The notes under the pieces were generated by a model. It was not told the origin of the DNA, searched no databases, and saw only the letters and a program-made list of their open reading frames with translations. Source: Burkholderia diffusa (GTDB lineage Bacteria > Pseudomonadota > Gammaproteobacteria > Burkholderiales > Burkholderiaceae). From it: DNA of 64,000 bases. Below, piece after piece: positions 52,906-61,194 of the stretch (its first letter is position 1; each line of letters begins with the position of its first letter). The stretch lies in assembly GCF_902499115.1 (NCBI RefSeq), contig NZ_CABVPN010000021.1, positions 80,311-144,310 on the forward strand, in the 5' to 3' direction. A program made the position numbers and the translations under genes.

Positions 52906-54840
52906 TCAAGGCGTCCACCGATAGACGGTGATGCTGTTCCCCTTCACGTTGTTCTTCGTCACCACGTATTCCCCGTTCGAGCGGCGATACGCGCGCACGC
53001 TGTACATCGCGTCGATCGCGCTGCTGGTATCCACGGTCGCGGGGCTCGCGTTGACGAGCGTCGTGTCGAGATTGCCGGTGTCGAGGTTGAATGCGTCGAT
53101 GTTCGGCCACAGCGGCCCACTGCTGCTGAACCAGTAGCCGACGAACAGATGGTTGCCGGCCGCGTCGATCGACTTCGCGCCGCTATGCGGCAGCGTGATG
53201 ACCGGATTCGGCTTCGTCGTGTTGCCGGCGTTCCAGCCGTGATACACCTCGATGCGCGTGCCGATCGACGTCCAGTCGGTACTCCCGACCACACCCTGCG
53301 CGAGCACCATCGTGTCGCTGTCGGCGAGATAGACGATGCGCGTCAGCGGCTGGATGCTGGCCGGCACGGGCGTGGGTACGCCCGCCCCCCACGAAGGCTT
53401 GCCGCTCGCGTCGAAACCGTTCAGCGGATAGTGATAAATGGCGCCGGTCTTGTCGAGGCCGGCCCAGACGCCGCCCTTGCTGTCGAGGCTGAAGCCGGCC
53501 GACACGCGCCGGGTCGTGTTGAACGCGGGCCCGGGGATCGATCCGTCCGGAATCGCGACGTAGCCGTTGGCCGCGTTGAAGTGGAAGAAGTAGTAGACCG
53601 GCGGATTCTGCCCCGCTGCAACGAGGATCCGGTTCGCGCCAACGGACGTCAGCAGCCCGAAGTGCTCGTCGCGCTGGGTATCGCTCATGTTGATGCGCGG
53701 GTCCGACGGATACGTGAACGGATCGACGGTGTTCGCGACGAAGGTGCCGCCCGCCGTGCCACTGTAGACGTGCGTGCCGCTGTAGAACAGCACGCCGTCG
53801 GTGACCGGATCCGGTGCGGCGATGCCCTCGAAGTTGAGCGACTGCAGCGTCCACCGCAGGCTGCCGGCGCTGCTGTACGCGTGAATGTCGGTCGCGCCGT
53901 TGCGGCCGAGATCCCAGCTGCCGCCCCACGGGTTGTTGAGCACATACAGGTTGCCGCCCGTATCCTTGCCGATGCCGGCGATGCGGGTGAAGCGCTTCGC
54001 GCCGACCTGCCCCTTGATACCCGTCGTCGTGTCGAGATAGCCGCCGGGCACGCCGAACGTGCCGGCCAGCGCGGGTCGGCCCGAGACGGAATAGCGCTTG
54101 ATGTTCATGTCGGGGCCTTCGTCGCCGATCATCAGCTGCCCCGCCGCCGCATCGAAATAGAGCGCCGACGGCTGCGACCCGGCGGCCAGCCGGATCGTGT
54201 TCAGCAGCGCGCCGGCCGGACTGAATTCGACGACCGAGCCTGCGCTCTTCTGCGCGACCCAGATGTTCCCCGCACCGTCGACCGCGAGCGCGCCGGGTGC
54301 CGACACGCCGATGTCACGCTGCCACACGCCGTCGGTCGTGAACACCCGCACGCGATTGCCGTAGAAATCGCTCGCATAGAGCAGCGAGCCGGCCGTGGCG
54401 AGCCCGGTGACGACGTCGATGCGCGGCTGGTTGGTCGCCGCGGTGACCTGAATCAGCTTGTCGCGGAATCGCGTGGCACGGTTGTAGCGCCCGACCGCGC
54501 CGCTGCCGTATCCGCTGCCGGGCTGCAGCGCGACGAACAGCGACGTCGCATTGCCCGTGATCGCGCTGCCCTGGAACTCGGAATGCGTGCCGATCGAACC
54601 GACGCTCTTGCCGTTCTGGTAGATCGCGACGCCGCCCTCATCCTCGTCCCACATCGACGCCGTGTAGATCACGCCTTCGGGCGCGACCCACATCGAGCGC
54701 GCGACGTTGCCGACGTGCGCGGCGAGCGTGCCGTAGGTATTCGCGATCCAGTCGGTGGTGTTACCCGCGTTTGCGGCCGGCGCGATCGCGGCGATCGCGG
54801 CGGCGAGCAGCACGGCCTGAATCGATTTTCTGGCGACCAT
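52906..54840 (-). CDS. Exported NHL/beta-propeller-like protein
   Basis: 644-residue protein with a signal peptide (MVARKSIQAVLLAAAIAAIAPAANA). It has repeated propeller-type blades such as TDGVWQRDIGVSAPGALAVD, GAGNIWVAQKSAGSVVEFS and KDTGGNLYVLNNPWGG, as in NHL or SMP-30-like folds. ATG 54840 follows AGGAG by about ten bases; ATG 54870 lacks one. It stands alone, probably periplasmic or secreted, binding partner unknown. Confidence 0.75.
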   Translation of the reverse strand: MVARKSIQAVLLAAAIAAIAPAANAGNTTDWIANTYGTLAAHVGNVARSMWVAPEGVIYTASMWDEDEGGVAIYQNGKSVGSIGTHSEFQGSAITGNATSLFVALQPGSGYGSGAVGRYNRATRFRDKLIQVTAATNQPRIDVVTGLATAGSLLYASDFYGNRVRVFTTDGVWQRDIGVSAPGALAVDGAGNIWVAQKSAGSVVEFSPAGALLNTIRLAAGSQPSALYFDAAAGQLMIGDEGPDMNIKRYSVSGRPALAGTFGVPGGYLDTTTGIKGQVGAKRFTRIAGIGKDTGGNLYVLNNPWGGSWDLGRNGATDIHAYSSAGSLRWTLQSLNFEGIAAPDPVTDGVLFYSGTHVYSGTAGGTFVANTVDPFTYPSDPRINMSDTQRDEHFGLLTSVGANRILVAAGQNPPVYYFFHFNAANGYVAIPDGSIPGPAFNTTRRVSAGFSLDSKGGVWAGLDKTGAIYHYPLNGFDASGKPSWGAGVPTPVPASIQPLTRIVYLADSDTMVLAQGVVGSTDWTSIGTRIEVYHGWNAGNTTKPNPVITLPHSGAKSIDAAGNHLFVGYWFSSSGPLWPNIDAFNLDTGNLDTTLVNASPATVDTSSAIDAMYSVRAYRRSNGEYVVTKNNVKGNSITVYRWTP

Positions 54841-55291
54841 GGCTGATGCTCTCCTGAATGGTGGCGTCATTCACGTGAGGGGGCAGCCGGGTGGTTTGAA
54901 AATCGGCAATGCGTAAATACTTCCGCTAAATCACCCGGTGCAGTCGGTATTACATCGCGCGTGCGCTCGATAATCGGCAACGCCGAGAATAGCGTCATAT
55001 AAATCGAAAAAAAATTGCGCGCTGCTCGCGCCGGCCAGGCGGACGACTGCGCGAGAGTGAACGACCACTTGTGCGTTCGCGTGTGCTATCGGGGCAGTAC
55101 GGCTTTCGATGCCGGGAATATCGCCGCGGTTTCGAATGCCGCGTATCGGCAATGGCGGAAGGTTTTTCGGCGAATCTGGACAATCGCCGGATACGGGTAA
55201 AGACGGGTAAAGGAATGACCGCTGGCGGGTATTGCGCCGGCCCGAGTCCGTGTCGAATCCGGGCCGGCGCATATCATTTACAACAGGGTAA
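54841..55291. other. Intergenic region between the propeller gene and the symporter
   Basis: 451 bases, relatively AT-rich near 54980-55015 (ATATAAATCGAAAAAAAATT). Apart from the long hairpin at 55233-55271 I see no gene or RNA. Confidence 0.45.
55233..55271 (-). terminator. Hairpin downstream of the symporter gene
   Basis: TGCGCCGGCCCG (55233-55244) and CGGGCCGGCGCA (55260-55271) form a perfect 12-bp stem with a 15-base loop, 20 bases beyond the symporter stop. No T run is present on the minus strand. Confidence 0.6.
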
Positions 55292-56599
55292 TCACGCGGA
55301 CGTCGCCGTCTCCCGTACCTTCACCGGCTCGATTTCGCCACCGCCGTCCGAATCCGAGTCGGCGCGCGGTTCGCCGAGCTGGCCTTCCCACTTCGCGACC
55401 ACCGCAGCCGCGATCGAATTGCCGACGGCGTTGGTCGCCGAGCGGCCCATGTCGAGGAACATGTCGACGCCCATGATCAGCAGCAGCCCGGCTTCCGGCA
55501 GATGGAACTGGTTGAGCGTCGCCGCGATCACGACGAGCGACGCGCGCGGCACGCCCGCCATCCCCTTCGACGTCACCATCAGCATCAGCAGCATCGTGAT
55601 CTGCGTACCGAGCGGCAGGTCGATCCCGTACACCTGCGAGATGAACAGCACCGCGAACGTGCAGTACATCATCGAGCCGTCGAGGTTGAACGAATACCCG
55701 ATCGGCAGCACGAAGCTCGAGATCCTGCGATTCACGCCGAACCGGTCGAGCGCGTCGAGCAGCTTCGGATACGCGGCTTCGGAACTCGCCGTCGCGAACG
55801 ACAGCAGGAACGGCTCGCGAATCAGGCGAATCAGCGTGAACGCGCGCTTGCCGAGGAACGCCACGCCGGCGAGCGTCAGCACGCCCCACAGCAGCGCAAG
55901 CGCCAGATAGAAGCTCGCCATGAACTTCGCGAACGTGAGCAGGATGCCGAGCCCTTCCGTCGTGATCGTCGACGCCAGCGCGGCAAACACGGCGACCGGC
56001 GCGAACCACATCACCGCGCCCGTCACCTTCAGCATGACCTGCGCGAGATCGTCGATCACGCCGGTCAGGCGCTTCCCGGCGTCACCAAGCGCGGACAGCG
56101 CGGTACCGAAGAAGATCGAGAACACGACGATCTGCAGGATCTCGTTGTTCGCCATCGCCTCGGCGATCGATTTCGGCACCAGGTGGACGACGAAGTCCTT
56201 CAGCGTGAATGCGCCCGTCTTCAGGTTCAGCGCCGCGTCGGCGGCAGGCAACGGCAGGCTCAGGTGGCTGCCCGGCTTCAGGATCGTCGCGGTCACGAGG
56301 CCGAGCACCAGCGACGTGAACGACGCGATGAAGAACCAGCCGAACGCCTTCACGCCCACGCGGCCGACCGACCCGCTGTCGCCCATCTGCGCGATGCCGA
56401 CCGTCAGCGTCGCGAACACCAGCGGCGCGATGATCATCTTGATCAGCCGCAGGAACACGTCGGACAGCAGCGACACGTAGCCGGCGACTTCCTTGGCCAT
56501 TTTCGGGTCGGGAAACGCGCTATGACAGGCGTAGCCCACGGCAATGCCAAGCACCATCGCGATGACGATGTACTTGGTGATGTTGTGCTTCTTCTTCAT
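55292..56599 (-). CDS. Dicarboxylate/amino acid:cation symporter (DAACS family)
   Basis: 435-residue inner-membrane symporter of the glutamate/C4-dicarboxylate family (GltP/DctA). Hallmarks: LIKMIIAPLVFATLTVGIA, the serine-rich re-entrant loop around FATASSEAAYP, YSFNLDGSMMY, SKGMAGVPRAS and MGVDMFLDMGRSATNAVGN. It is a monocistronic leftward gene with two near-adjacent ATGs (56599, 56605). Substrate could be aspartate/glutamate or succinate-type dicarboxylates; not resolvable here. Confidence 0.9.
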   Translation of the reverse strand: MKKKHNITKYIVIAMVLGIAVGYACHSAFPDPKMAKEVAGYVSLLSDVFLRLIKMIIAPLVFATLTVGIAQMGDSGSVGRVGVKAFGWFFIASFTSLVLGLVTATILKPGSHLSLPLPAADAALNLKTGAFTLKDFVVHLVPKSIAEAMANNEILQIVVFSIFFGTALSALGDAGKRLTGVIDDLAQVMLKVTGAVMWFAPVAVFAALASTITTEGLGILLTFAKFMASFYLALALLWGVLTLAGVAFLGKRAFTLIRLIREPFLLSFATASSEAAYPKLLDALDRFGVNRRISSFVLPIGYSFNLDGSMMYCTFAVLFISQVYGIDLPLGTQITMLLMLMVTSKGMAGVPRASLVVIAATLNQFHLPEAGLLLIMGVDMFLDMGRSATNAVGNSIAAAVVAKWEGQLGEPRADSDSDGGGEIEPVKVRETATSA

Positions 56600-56605
56600 T
56601 AGCAA

Positions 56606-56952
56606 TCCAAATTACAGAACTTGTGCTTCCAACGACAGGGAGATCGCCGGCATCGACATGGGAACGGTGGACCGCGAGCGCGGCGCGCGCCGCTTCGAGT
56701 GCCGGTGCCCGTCCGTGGGCATGGCCACGGCGAACAGGGGGGGCATTCTATCGCAAACGCCGGACAATCTTTCAAATCTGAAAGCGACAAGCGATGCGCG
56801 GCGCGGGAAAGGAGGCGAGGCCGGCCTTCGCCGGCCGGGGCCGGGGCCGGGGACGGGCGGACCGCGACGGCGGGTCTGGTCTTCGGGCACCGTCGTGCCC
56901 GGCCGTCAGCTCAGCCTTGCGCCGAACGTCGGCAGACCCGGCCGGCGCCGCG
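56606..56952. other. Intergenic GC-rich region between two transporters
   Basis: 347 bases without a convincing gene. It contains the symporter promoter and, near the MFS stop, a G-rich run GGGGCC-GGGGCC-GGGGAC-GGG at 56837-56857 that fits a G-quadruplex and overlaps a hairpin (GGCCGGC...GCCGGCC, 56821-56835). Confidence 0.5.
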
Positions 56953-58158
56953 TCACGCGTGCGACGCGCCGGGTCGCGGCATGAACCGGCACAGGCACAG
57001 CGGCACCACGACCAGCGCCGCGCCCGCGAGAAACGTGGTCGATGCGCCGAAACGCATCCACAGTGCGCCGGCGATGCTGCTCGCGAGCAGCATGCAGACG
57101 CCGCTCACCAGGTTGAACACGCCGAACGCGGTGCCGCGCAGCGTGGCCGGCGAGGTTTCCGACACCATCGCGGCGAGAATGCCCTGCGTGAAGCCCATGT
57201 GCAGCCCCCACACGGCCACGCCGGCGAACATCGAGATCGTCGACGTGCCGATGCCGAGCAGCAGATCGGCCGCGATCAGCAACACCATGCCGGCCGCGAG
57301 CAGCACGCGGCGATCGAGCCGGTCCGACAGGATGCCGACCGGCCAGGCCGACAGCGCATAGGTGACGCTCATCGCGACCATCACGGCCGGAATCCATGCC
57401 GCGTCGAGCCCCGTCTGCTGCGCACGCAGCACCAGGAACGCCTCGCTGAAGCGCGCGAGCGTAAACGTCGCGCCGGCCGCGACGACGAACCAGTAGCTGC
57501 GGGGAAACTCGCGCAGCGCGTTCCAGCGCAGCGGCGAGCGAAAGCGCCGGTCCGGTTTCGACTGCTCGGGCTCCTGTACGCCGAAGACGATCAATGCGAT
57601 CGCGACGAAGGCCGGCACCACGGCAAACCAGAGCACGGTCCGGATACGGTCGCCGAACCACAGCATCAGCGCGATCGCGAGCATCGGGCCGAGAATCGCG
57701 CCGACGGTATCCATCGACTGACGCAGGCCGAAGCACGCGCCGCGAATTTCGGGCGGCGCGATGTCGGCCACCAGCGCGTCGCGCGGCGCGCCGCGAATCC
57801 CCTTGCCGACGCGGTCGAGCAGACGGGCCGTCACCACGACGGCCGGCGTGGACGCCAGCGGAAACAACGGCTTGGTCAACGCCGCGAGCCCGTAGCCCAC
57901 CAGCAGCAGCCCCTTGCGGCGCCCGAGCCAGTCGCTGATCGCACCGGAGAACACCTTGACGATCATCGCCGTCGCTTCGGCCGCCCCCTCGAGGACGCCG
58001 AGCGCGGCGACGCTCATGCCCATCGTCGACACCAGGTAGATCGGCAACAGCGCATGGATCAGCTCGGACGACAGGTCCATGAAGAGGCTCACGAGACCCA
58101 GGGCCCACACGGTCCGCGGAATCGCAGGTTTGCTGGCAATCGGTGACGGGGCGCTCAT
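56953..58158 (-). CDS. MFS transporter
   Basis: 401-residue, 12-segment major facilitator. The loop 2-3 signature appears as GAISDWLGRRKGLLLVGYG and the mirrored C-terminal loop as GILSDRLDRRVLLAAGM. The second helix region is FMDLSSELIHALLPIYLV. It resembles the UMF/YajR-like exporters with unknown substrate. The start lies seven bases after the DUF1289 gene stop, forming a small operon with it. Confidence 0.87.
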   Translation of the reverse strand: MSAPSPIASKPAIPRTVWALGLVSLFMDLSSELIHALLPIYLVSTMGMSVAALGVLEGAAEATAMIVKVFSGAISDWLGRRKGLLLVGYGLAALTKPLFPLASTPAVVVTARLLDRVGKGIRGAPRDALVADIAPPEIRGACFGLRQSMDTVGAILGPMLAIALMLWFGDRIRTVLWFAVVPAFVAIALIVFGVQEPEQSKPDRRFRSPLRWNALREFPRSYWFVVAAGATFTLARFSEAFLVLRAQQTGLDAAWIPAVMVAMSVTYALSAWPVGILSDRLDRRVLLAAGMVLLIAADLLLGIGTSTISMFAGVAVWGLHMGFTQGILAAMVSETSPATLRGTAFGVFNLVSGVCMLLASSIAGALWMRFGASTTFLAGAALVVVPLCLCRFMPRPGASHA

Positions 58159-58165
58159 GATGTGT

Positions 58166-58351
58166 TCAGTCGGTCGTTTCCCGCGTCAGTTTCGCATGCC
58201 GCCGCGCGCGGTCGTTCACGATTTGATGACGCCGGTGATCCGTCATCTTCTTCCAGCCGCGCGCTTCGTCGCGCGTCCGCAGGCATGCCACGCAGTAGCC
58301 GGTGCGACCGTCGAACGAACACACGTCGACACAAGGGGACTTGACCGCCAT
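58166..58351 (-). CDS. DUF1289 (YdhL-like) cysteine motif protein
   Basis: 61-residue protein with the DUF1289 pattern CVDVC...CVACLRTRDEARGW, likely binding zinc or an Fe-S cluster. It is four bases after the cation efflux gene, so it belongs to the leftward dmeR-dmeF transcript or the MFS pair. Function unknown. Confidence 0.85.
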   Translation of the reverse strand: MAVKSPCVDVCSFDGRTGYCVACLRTRDEARGWKKMTDHRRHQIVNDRARRHAKLTRETTD

Positions 58352-58354
58352 GCT

Positions 58355-59668
58355 TTATCGTCCTCGCGTCGCGGGCACGACTTCGACGGTGACGTGCGAC
58401 AGGTTCCTGAATCGCTGCAGCACGCCGTGATAGAAGCGCGCATCCCGATCCGGATCGGTGGTCGTCACCGACACCACCGCACTCATGTGCCCCGGCCCGA
58501 GCCGCCACACATGCAGGTCGGCGACGCGGTCTCCAGTGCCTTCGATGGCGCCACGCACCTTGTCCGTCAGACGGCGATCGGAATTCATGTCGAGCAGGAT
58601 GCCGCCCGTGTCGCGCATCAGGCCGTACGACCAGTTCGCGATCACCATCGCGCCGATGATGCCGGCCAGCGGATCCATCCAGACCCAGCCGAACGCACGC
58701 GCGAGCAGCAGCCCGACGATCGTCAGCACGGAAACCGCGGCATCGGCGATCACGTGGATGTAGGCGGAGCGGATGTTGTGATCGCGCGCCGCCGCCGCGG
58801 ATGCGCCATGATCGTGCTCCTCGAACGCCAGTTCGTGTTCGCGACCGTTCAAGCGGACGATCGCCTTGAATTCGTGCGGTTCGGGAATGGCTTCGGTCGA
58901 CTCCAGATAACCATCGCGGCTTTGCATCGCGAACATCTGGCGCGTGCCGTCCGGGCGGATCGTCGTCACCGACACGGCGCTCGCATCGACGCGCTTCGTC
59001 TCGTGTGTCGCCGGCGCGACGCGGAAAACCGGCGGGACGCCCTCCTCGAACACCGACACGACGAATATGCCCTGCTGGTCGAAGATCCGGTGCGCTTCCT
59101 CTTCGTTGTCGTGCGCATGATCGTCGTGATCGCCATGACCATGCCCGTGATGATGGCCGTGGCCGTGGCCGTGGCCGTGGCCGTGGCCGTGGCTATGGCC
59201 ATGATGATCGCCGCTCAGCAGCCAGACGCTCGCAATGTTGACGAGCAAGCCGGCAACCGCGATTGGAATCGCCTCGTCGAAATGGATCGGAACGGGCGCC
59301 AGCAAACGCGCGACCGCTTCGTACCCGATCAGCAGCGCGATCATCGCGAGCACGATCGCGCTCGTGAAACCCGCGAGGTCGCCGAGCTTGCCCGTGCCGA
59401 ACACGAAGCGCGGATCGTTCGCATGCTTGCGCGCATACGTATAGGCGAACGCGGCGATCAGCATCGCGCCCGCGTGCGTCGACATGTGCAGGCCGTCCGC
59501 GATCAGCGCCAGCGAGCCGAAAAGCGACCCGCCGACGATCTCGGCCACCATCATCGCCGCGCACAGCGCGATGACCATCCAGGTCCTGCGTTCGTTCTGC
59601 TCGTGCGCCGCGCCAAGAAAAATGTGGTCGTGCCCTGCGCCGAAGGCGTCATCGCTGAAATTGCTCAT
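58355..59668 (-). CDS. dmeF: Cation diffusion facilitator, DmeF-type Co2+/Ni2+ efflux
   Basis: 437-residue CDF transporter exchanging cytoplasmic divalent metal for protons. Transmembrane segments include MVIALCAAMMVAEIVGGSLF with SLALIADGLHMSTHAGAMLI (CDF metal site HxxxD-like) and YIHVIADAAVSVLTIVGLLLA. The cytoplasmic loop has a very His-rich tract (HGHSHGHGHGHGHGHGHHHG), encoded by a hexanucleotide repeat. ATG 59668 is 11 bases after the regulator stop. The large loop plus the adjacent RcnR-type regulator matches DmeRF. Confidence 0.9.
   Translation of the reverse strand: MSNFSDDAFGAGHDHIFLGAAHEQNERRTWMVIALCAAMMVAEIVGGSLFGSLALIADGLHMSTHAGAMLIAAFAYTYARKHANDPRFVFGTGKLGDLAGFTSAIVLAMIALLIGYEAVARLLAPVPIHFDEAIPIAVAGLLVNIASVWLLSGDHHGHSHGHGHGHGHGHGHHHGHGHGDHDDHAHDNEEEAHRIFDQQGIFVVSVFEEGVPPVFRVAPATHETKRVDASAVSVTTIRPDGTRQMFAMQSRDGYLESTEAIPEPHEFKAIVRLNGREHELAFEEHDHGASAAAARDHNIRSAYIHVIADAAVSVLTIVGLLLARAFGWVWMDPLAGIIGAMVIANWSYGLMRDTGGILLDMNSDRRLTDKVRGAIEGTGDRVADLHVWRLGPGHMSAVVSVTTTDPDRDARFYHGVLQRFRNLSHVTVEVVPATRGR
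59155..59190. repeat. Hexanucleotide repeat (GGCCGT)6 inside dmeF
   Basis: Six perfect GGCCGT units are followed by GGCTAT and GGCCAT. On the coding strand each unit encodes His-Gly, so copy-number slippage would lengthen or shorten the metal-binding loop without a frameshift. Confidence 0.9.
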
Positions 59669-59679
59669 TCCGCCTCCGT

Positions 59680-59952
59680 TTACTTGAAGTAGCTGTGTAC
59701 GACTTCGATCAGCTGCTCGGTCGCGCTGCCTTCGTCGTCGTGCCCCTCGGCGTCGACCAGATGGCTGCGGATGTGATCCTCGAGCACGACTGCGAGCAGG
59801 CCGTTCATCGCGCCGCGGCCGCTCGTGATGAGGCGGAGGATTTCGTTGCAACCGCGCTCGTCCTCGAGCGCGCGTTCGATCGCTTCGACCTGTCCCTTGA
59901 TGCGGCGGACACGGTTCAGCAGCTTCTGCTTGTCCTTGATGGTGTGGCTCAT
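59680..59952 (-). CDS. dmeR: Metal-responsive repressor, RcnR/DmeR family
   Basis: 90-residue CsoR/RcnR-family helical repressor. It has RRIKGQVEAIERALEDERGCNEILRLI with the conserved Cys in GC; further His residues (EDHIRSHLVDAEGHDDEG) fit a Co/Ni site of the RcnR type. It lies directly upstream of the efflux gene, and two G-tract operators precede it, so it should repress its own operon and be released by metal. Confidence 0.9.
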   Translation of the reverse strand: MSHTIKDKQKLLNRVRRIKGQVEAIERALEDERGCNEILRLITSGRGAMNGLLAVVLEDHIRSHLVDAEGHDDEGSATEQLIEVVHSYFK

Positions 59953-59963
59953 GGTGGTTCCTT

Positions 59964-59986
59964 CATATACCGGGGGGGACTATATC
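59964..59986. promoter_or_regulatory. DmeR/RcnR-type operator 1
   Basis: ATATACC-GGGGGGG-ACTATAT: a seven-G core (59972-59978) with AT-rich inverted flanks, 12 bases before the dmeR start. RcnR-family sites have a G6-7 tract flanked by short AT-rich inverted repeats. Confidence 0.75.
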
Positions 59987-60000
59987 TGAAATCGCATTTC

Positions 60001-60024
60001 CATATAGGGGGGAGGGGTATATAT
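60001..60024. promoter_or_regulatory. DmeR/RcnR-type operator 2
   Basis: CATATAGGGGGGAGGGGTATATAT: two G tracts between CATATA and TATATAT, on the same face about 34 bases from operator 1 (centre to centre), likely forming a two-site operator. Confidence 0.68.
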
Positions 60025-60216
60025 CGGGCCGATGAAAGGTCTAGCCGGAAAGCGGCGCCCGGTGCTCGAACGGACCTGCACCGTGCTCGCTTCGGCCCAC
60101 TGCGCGCGGATCTGCAACAAGCCGGGCCACGATGAAGCGGGCATGGGTGCGACGCGACTCAGCGACTGCGTCAAAAAAGTTTGTAGAGTGAATAACAATT
60201 GGATAGAGTTCACTAC

Positions 60217-61194
60217 ATGAACACTATTTCTACGTGGTCGCTCCTCGTGCTGACCCTTCCGACCGAAAACGCGACGGCCCGCATGCGCTTCTGGCGCGCG
60301 CTGAAGGCAAAGGGCTGTGCGGTGTTGCGCGACGGTATCTACCTGCTGCCGTACAGCGAAGAGCATGAGGAGACGCTGCGCGACCTCGCGGGGGCGATTG
60401 CCGAAAGTGGCGGCACGGCTCATCTGTTACGGGCGCCGAGCCTGGACGCATCGCAGGAACTGGAATTCCGCGCGCTCTTCGATCGCGGGGAGGATGACGC
60501 CGCCTTCATCCAGACCCTTGCGGATGCCCGCAAGACCCTCGCCGGTAAGTCGGCCACGGAATTGACACGTTTGCTGCGGCGCGTGCGCAAGGATTTCGAC
60601 GCCATCCGCGCGATCGACTATTTCCCGGGCGACTCGGCCACCCGTGCCGAAGTTGCCCTGCAGGATTTCGTCGCACTGATCGACACCGTGCTGTCGCCGG
60701 GGGAGCCGCACGCCGCGGACCGCGCGATCCGCCCGCTCGCGATCGACGAATATCAGGGCCGCACCTGGGCGACGCGGCAGCGGATGTGGGTCGATCGCGT
60801 CGCCAGCGCGTGGCTGATCCAGCGCTTCATCGACGCACGCGCCCGCTTCATCTGGCTCGCATCGCCTGCCGATTGTCCGGCTGACGCGCTGGGCTTCGAT
60901 TTCGACGGTGCGACGTTCACGCACGTCGGCAAGCGCGTAACGTTCGAGGTGCTGCTGGCCAGTTTCGGACTCGACAACGACCCTGCGCTCGCGCGGCTCG
61001 CCGAAATCGTGCACGCGCTCGACGTCGGCGGCCCCGCAGCGCCCGAGGCGATCGGCTTCGAGGCCGTGATGGCCGGCACGCGCCAGCGCACGGAGAACGA
61101 CGATCAATTGCTCGAGCAGATGAGCGCCGTGCTCGACGCCCTGCACGCGCATTTCTCGTCGAGCGGAAAGAACGAGACCGGAGCCAGGTCATGA
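60217..61194 (+). CDS. chrB: Chromate resistance regulator ChrB
   Basis: 325-residue ChrB protein. The N-terminal half (TWSLLVLTLPTENATARMRFWRALKAKGCAVLRDGIYLLP) and C-terminal half (TWATRQRMWVDRVASAWLIQRFIDARARFIW) are the two ChrB domains. In Ochrobactrum and Cupriavidus it is a chromate-sensing regulator upstream of chrA. ATG 60217 is 4 bases from overlap-coupled chrA at its end (ATGA at 61191). Confidence 0.93.
   Translation: MNTISTWSLLVLTLPTENATARMRFWRALKAKGCAVLRDGIYLLPYSEEHEETLRDLAGAIAESGGTAHLLRAPSLDASQELEFRALFDRGEDDAAFIQTLADARKTLAGKSATELTRLLRRVRKDFDAIRAIDYFPGDSATRAEVALQDFVALIDTVLSPGEPHAADRAIRPLAIDEYQGRTWATRQRMWVDRVASAWLIQRFIDARARFIWLASPADCPADALGFDFDGATFTHVGKRVTFEVLLASFGLDNDPALARLAEIVHALDVGGPAAPEAIGFEAVMAGTRQRTENDDQLLEQMSAVLDALHAHFSSSGKNETGARS

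Noticed and set aside
58079..59692. Plus-strand 537-codon frame with a long Val/Ala repeat across dmeF
   Set aside because: It is the antisense of the His-Gly hexanucleotide repeat in dmeF and has no independent support.
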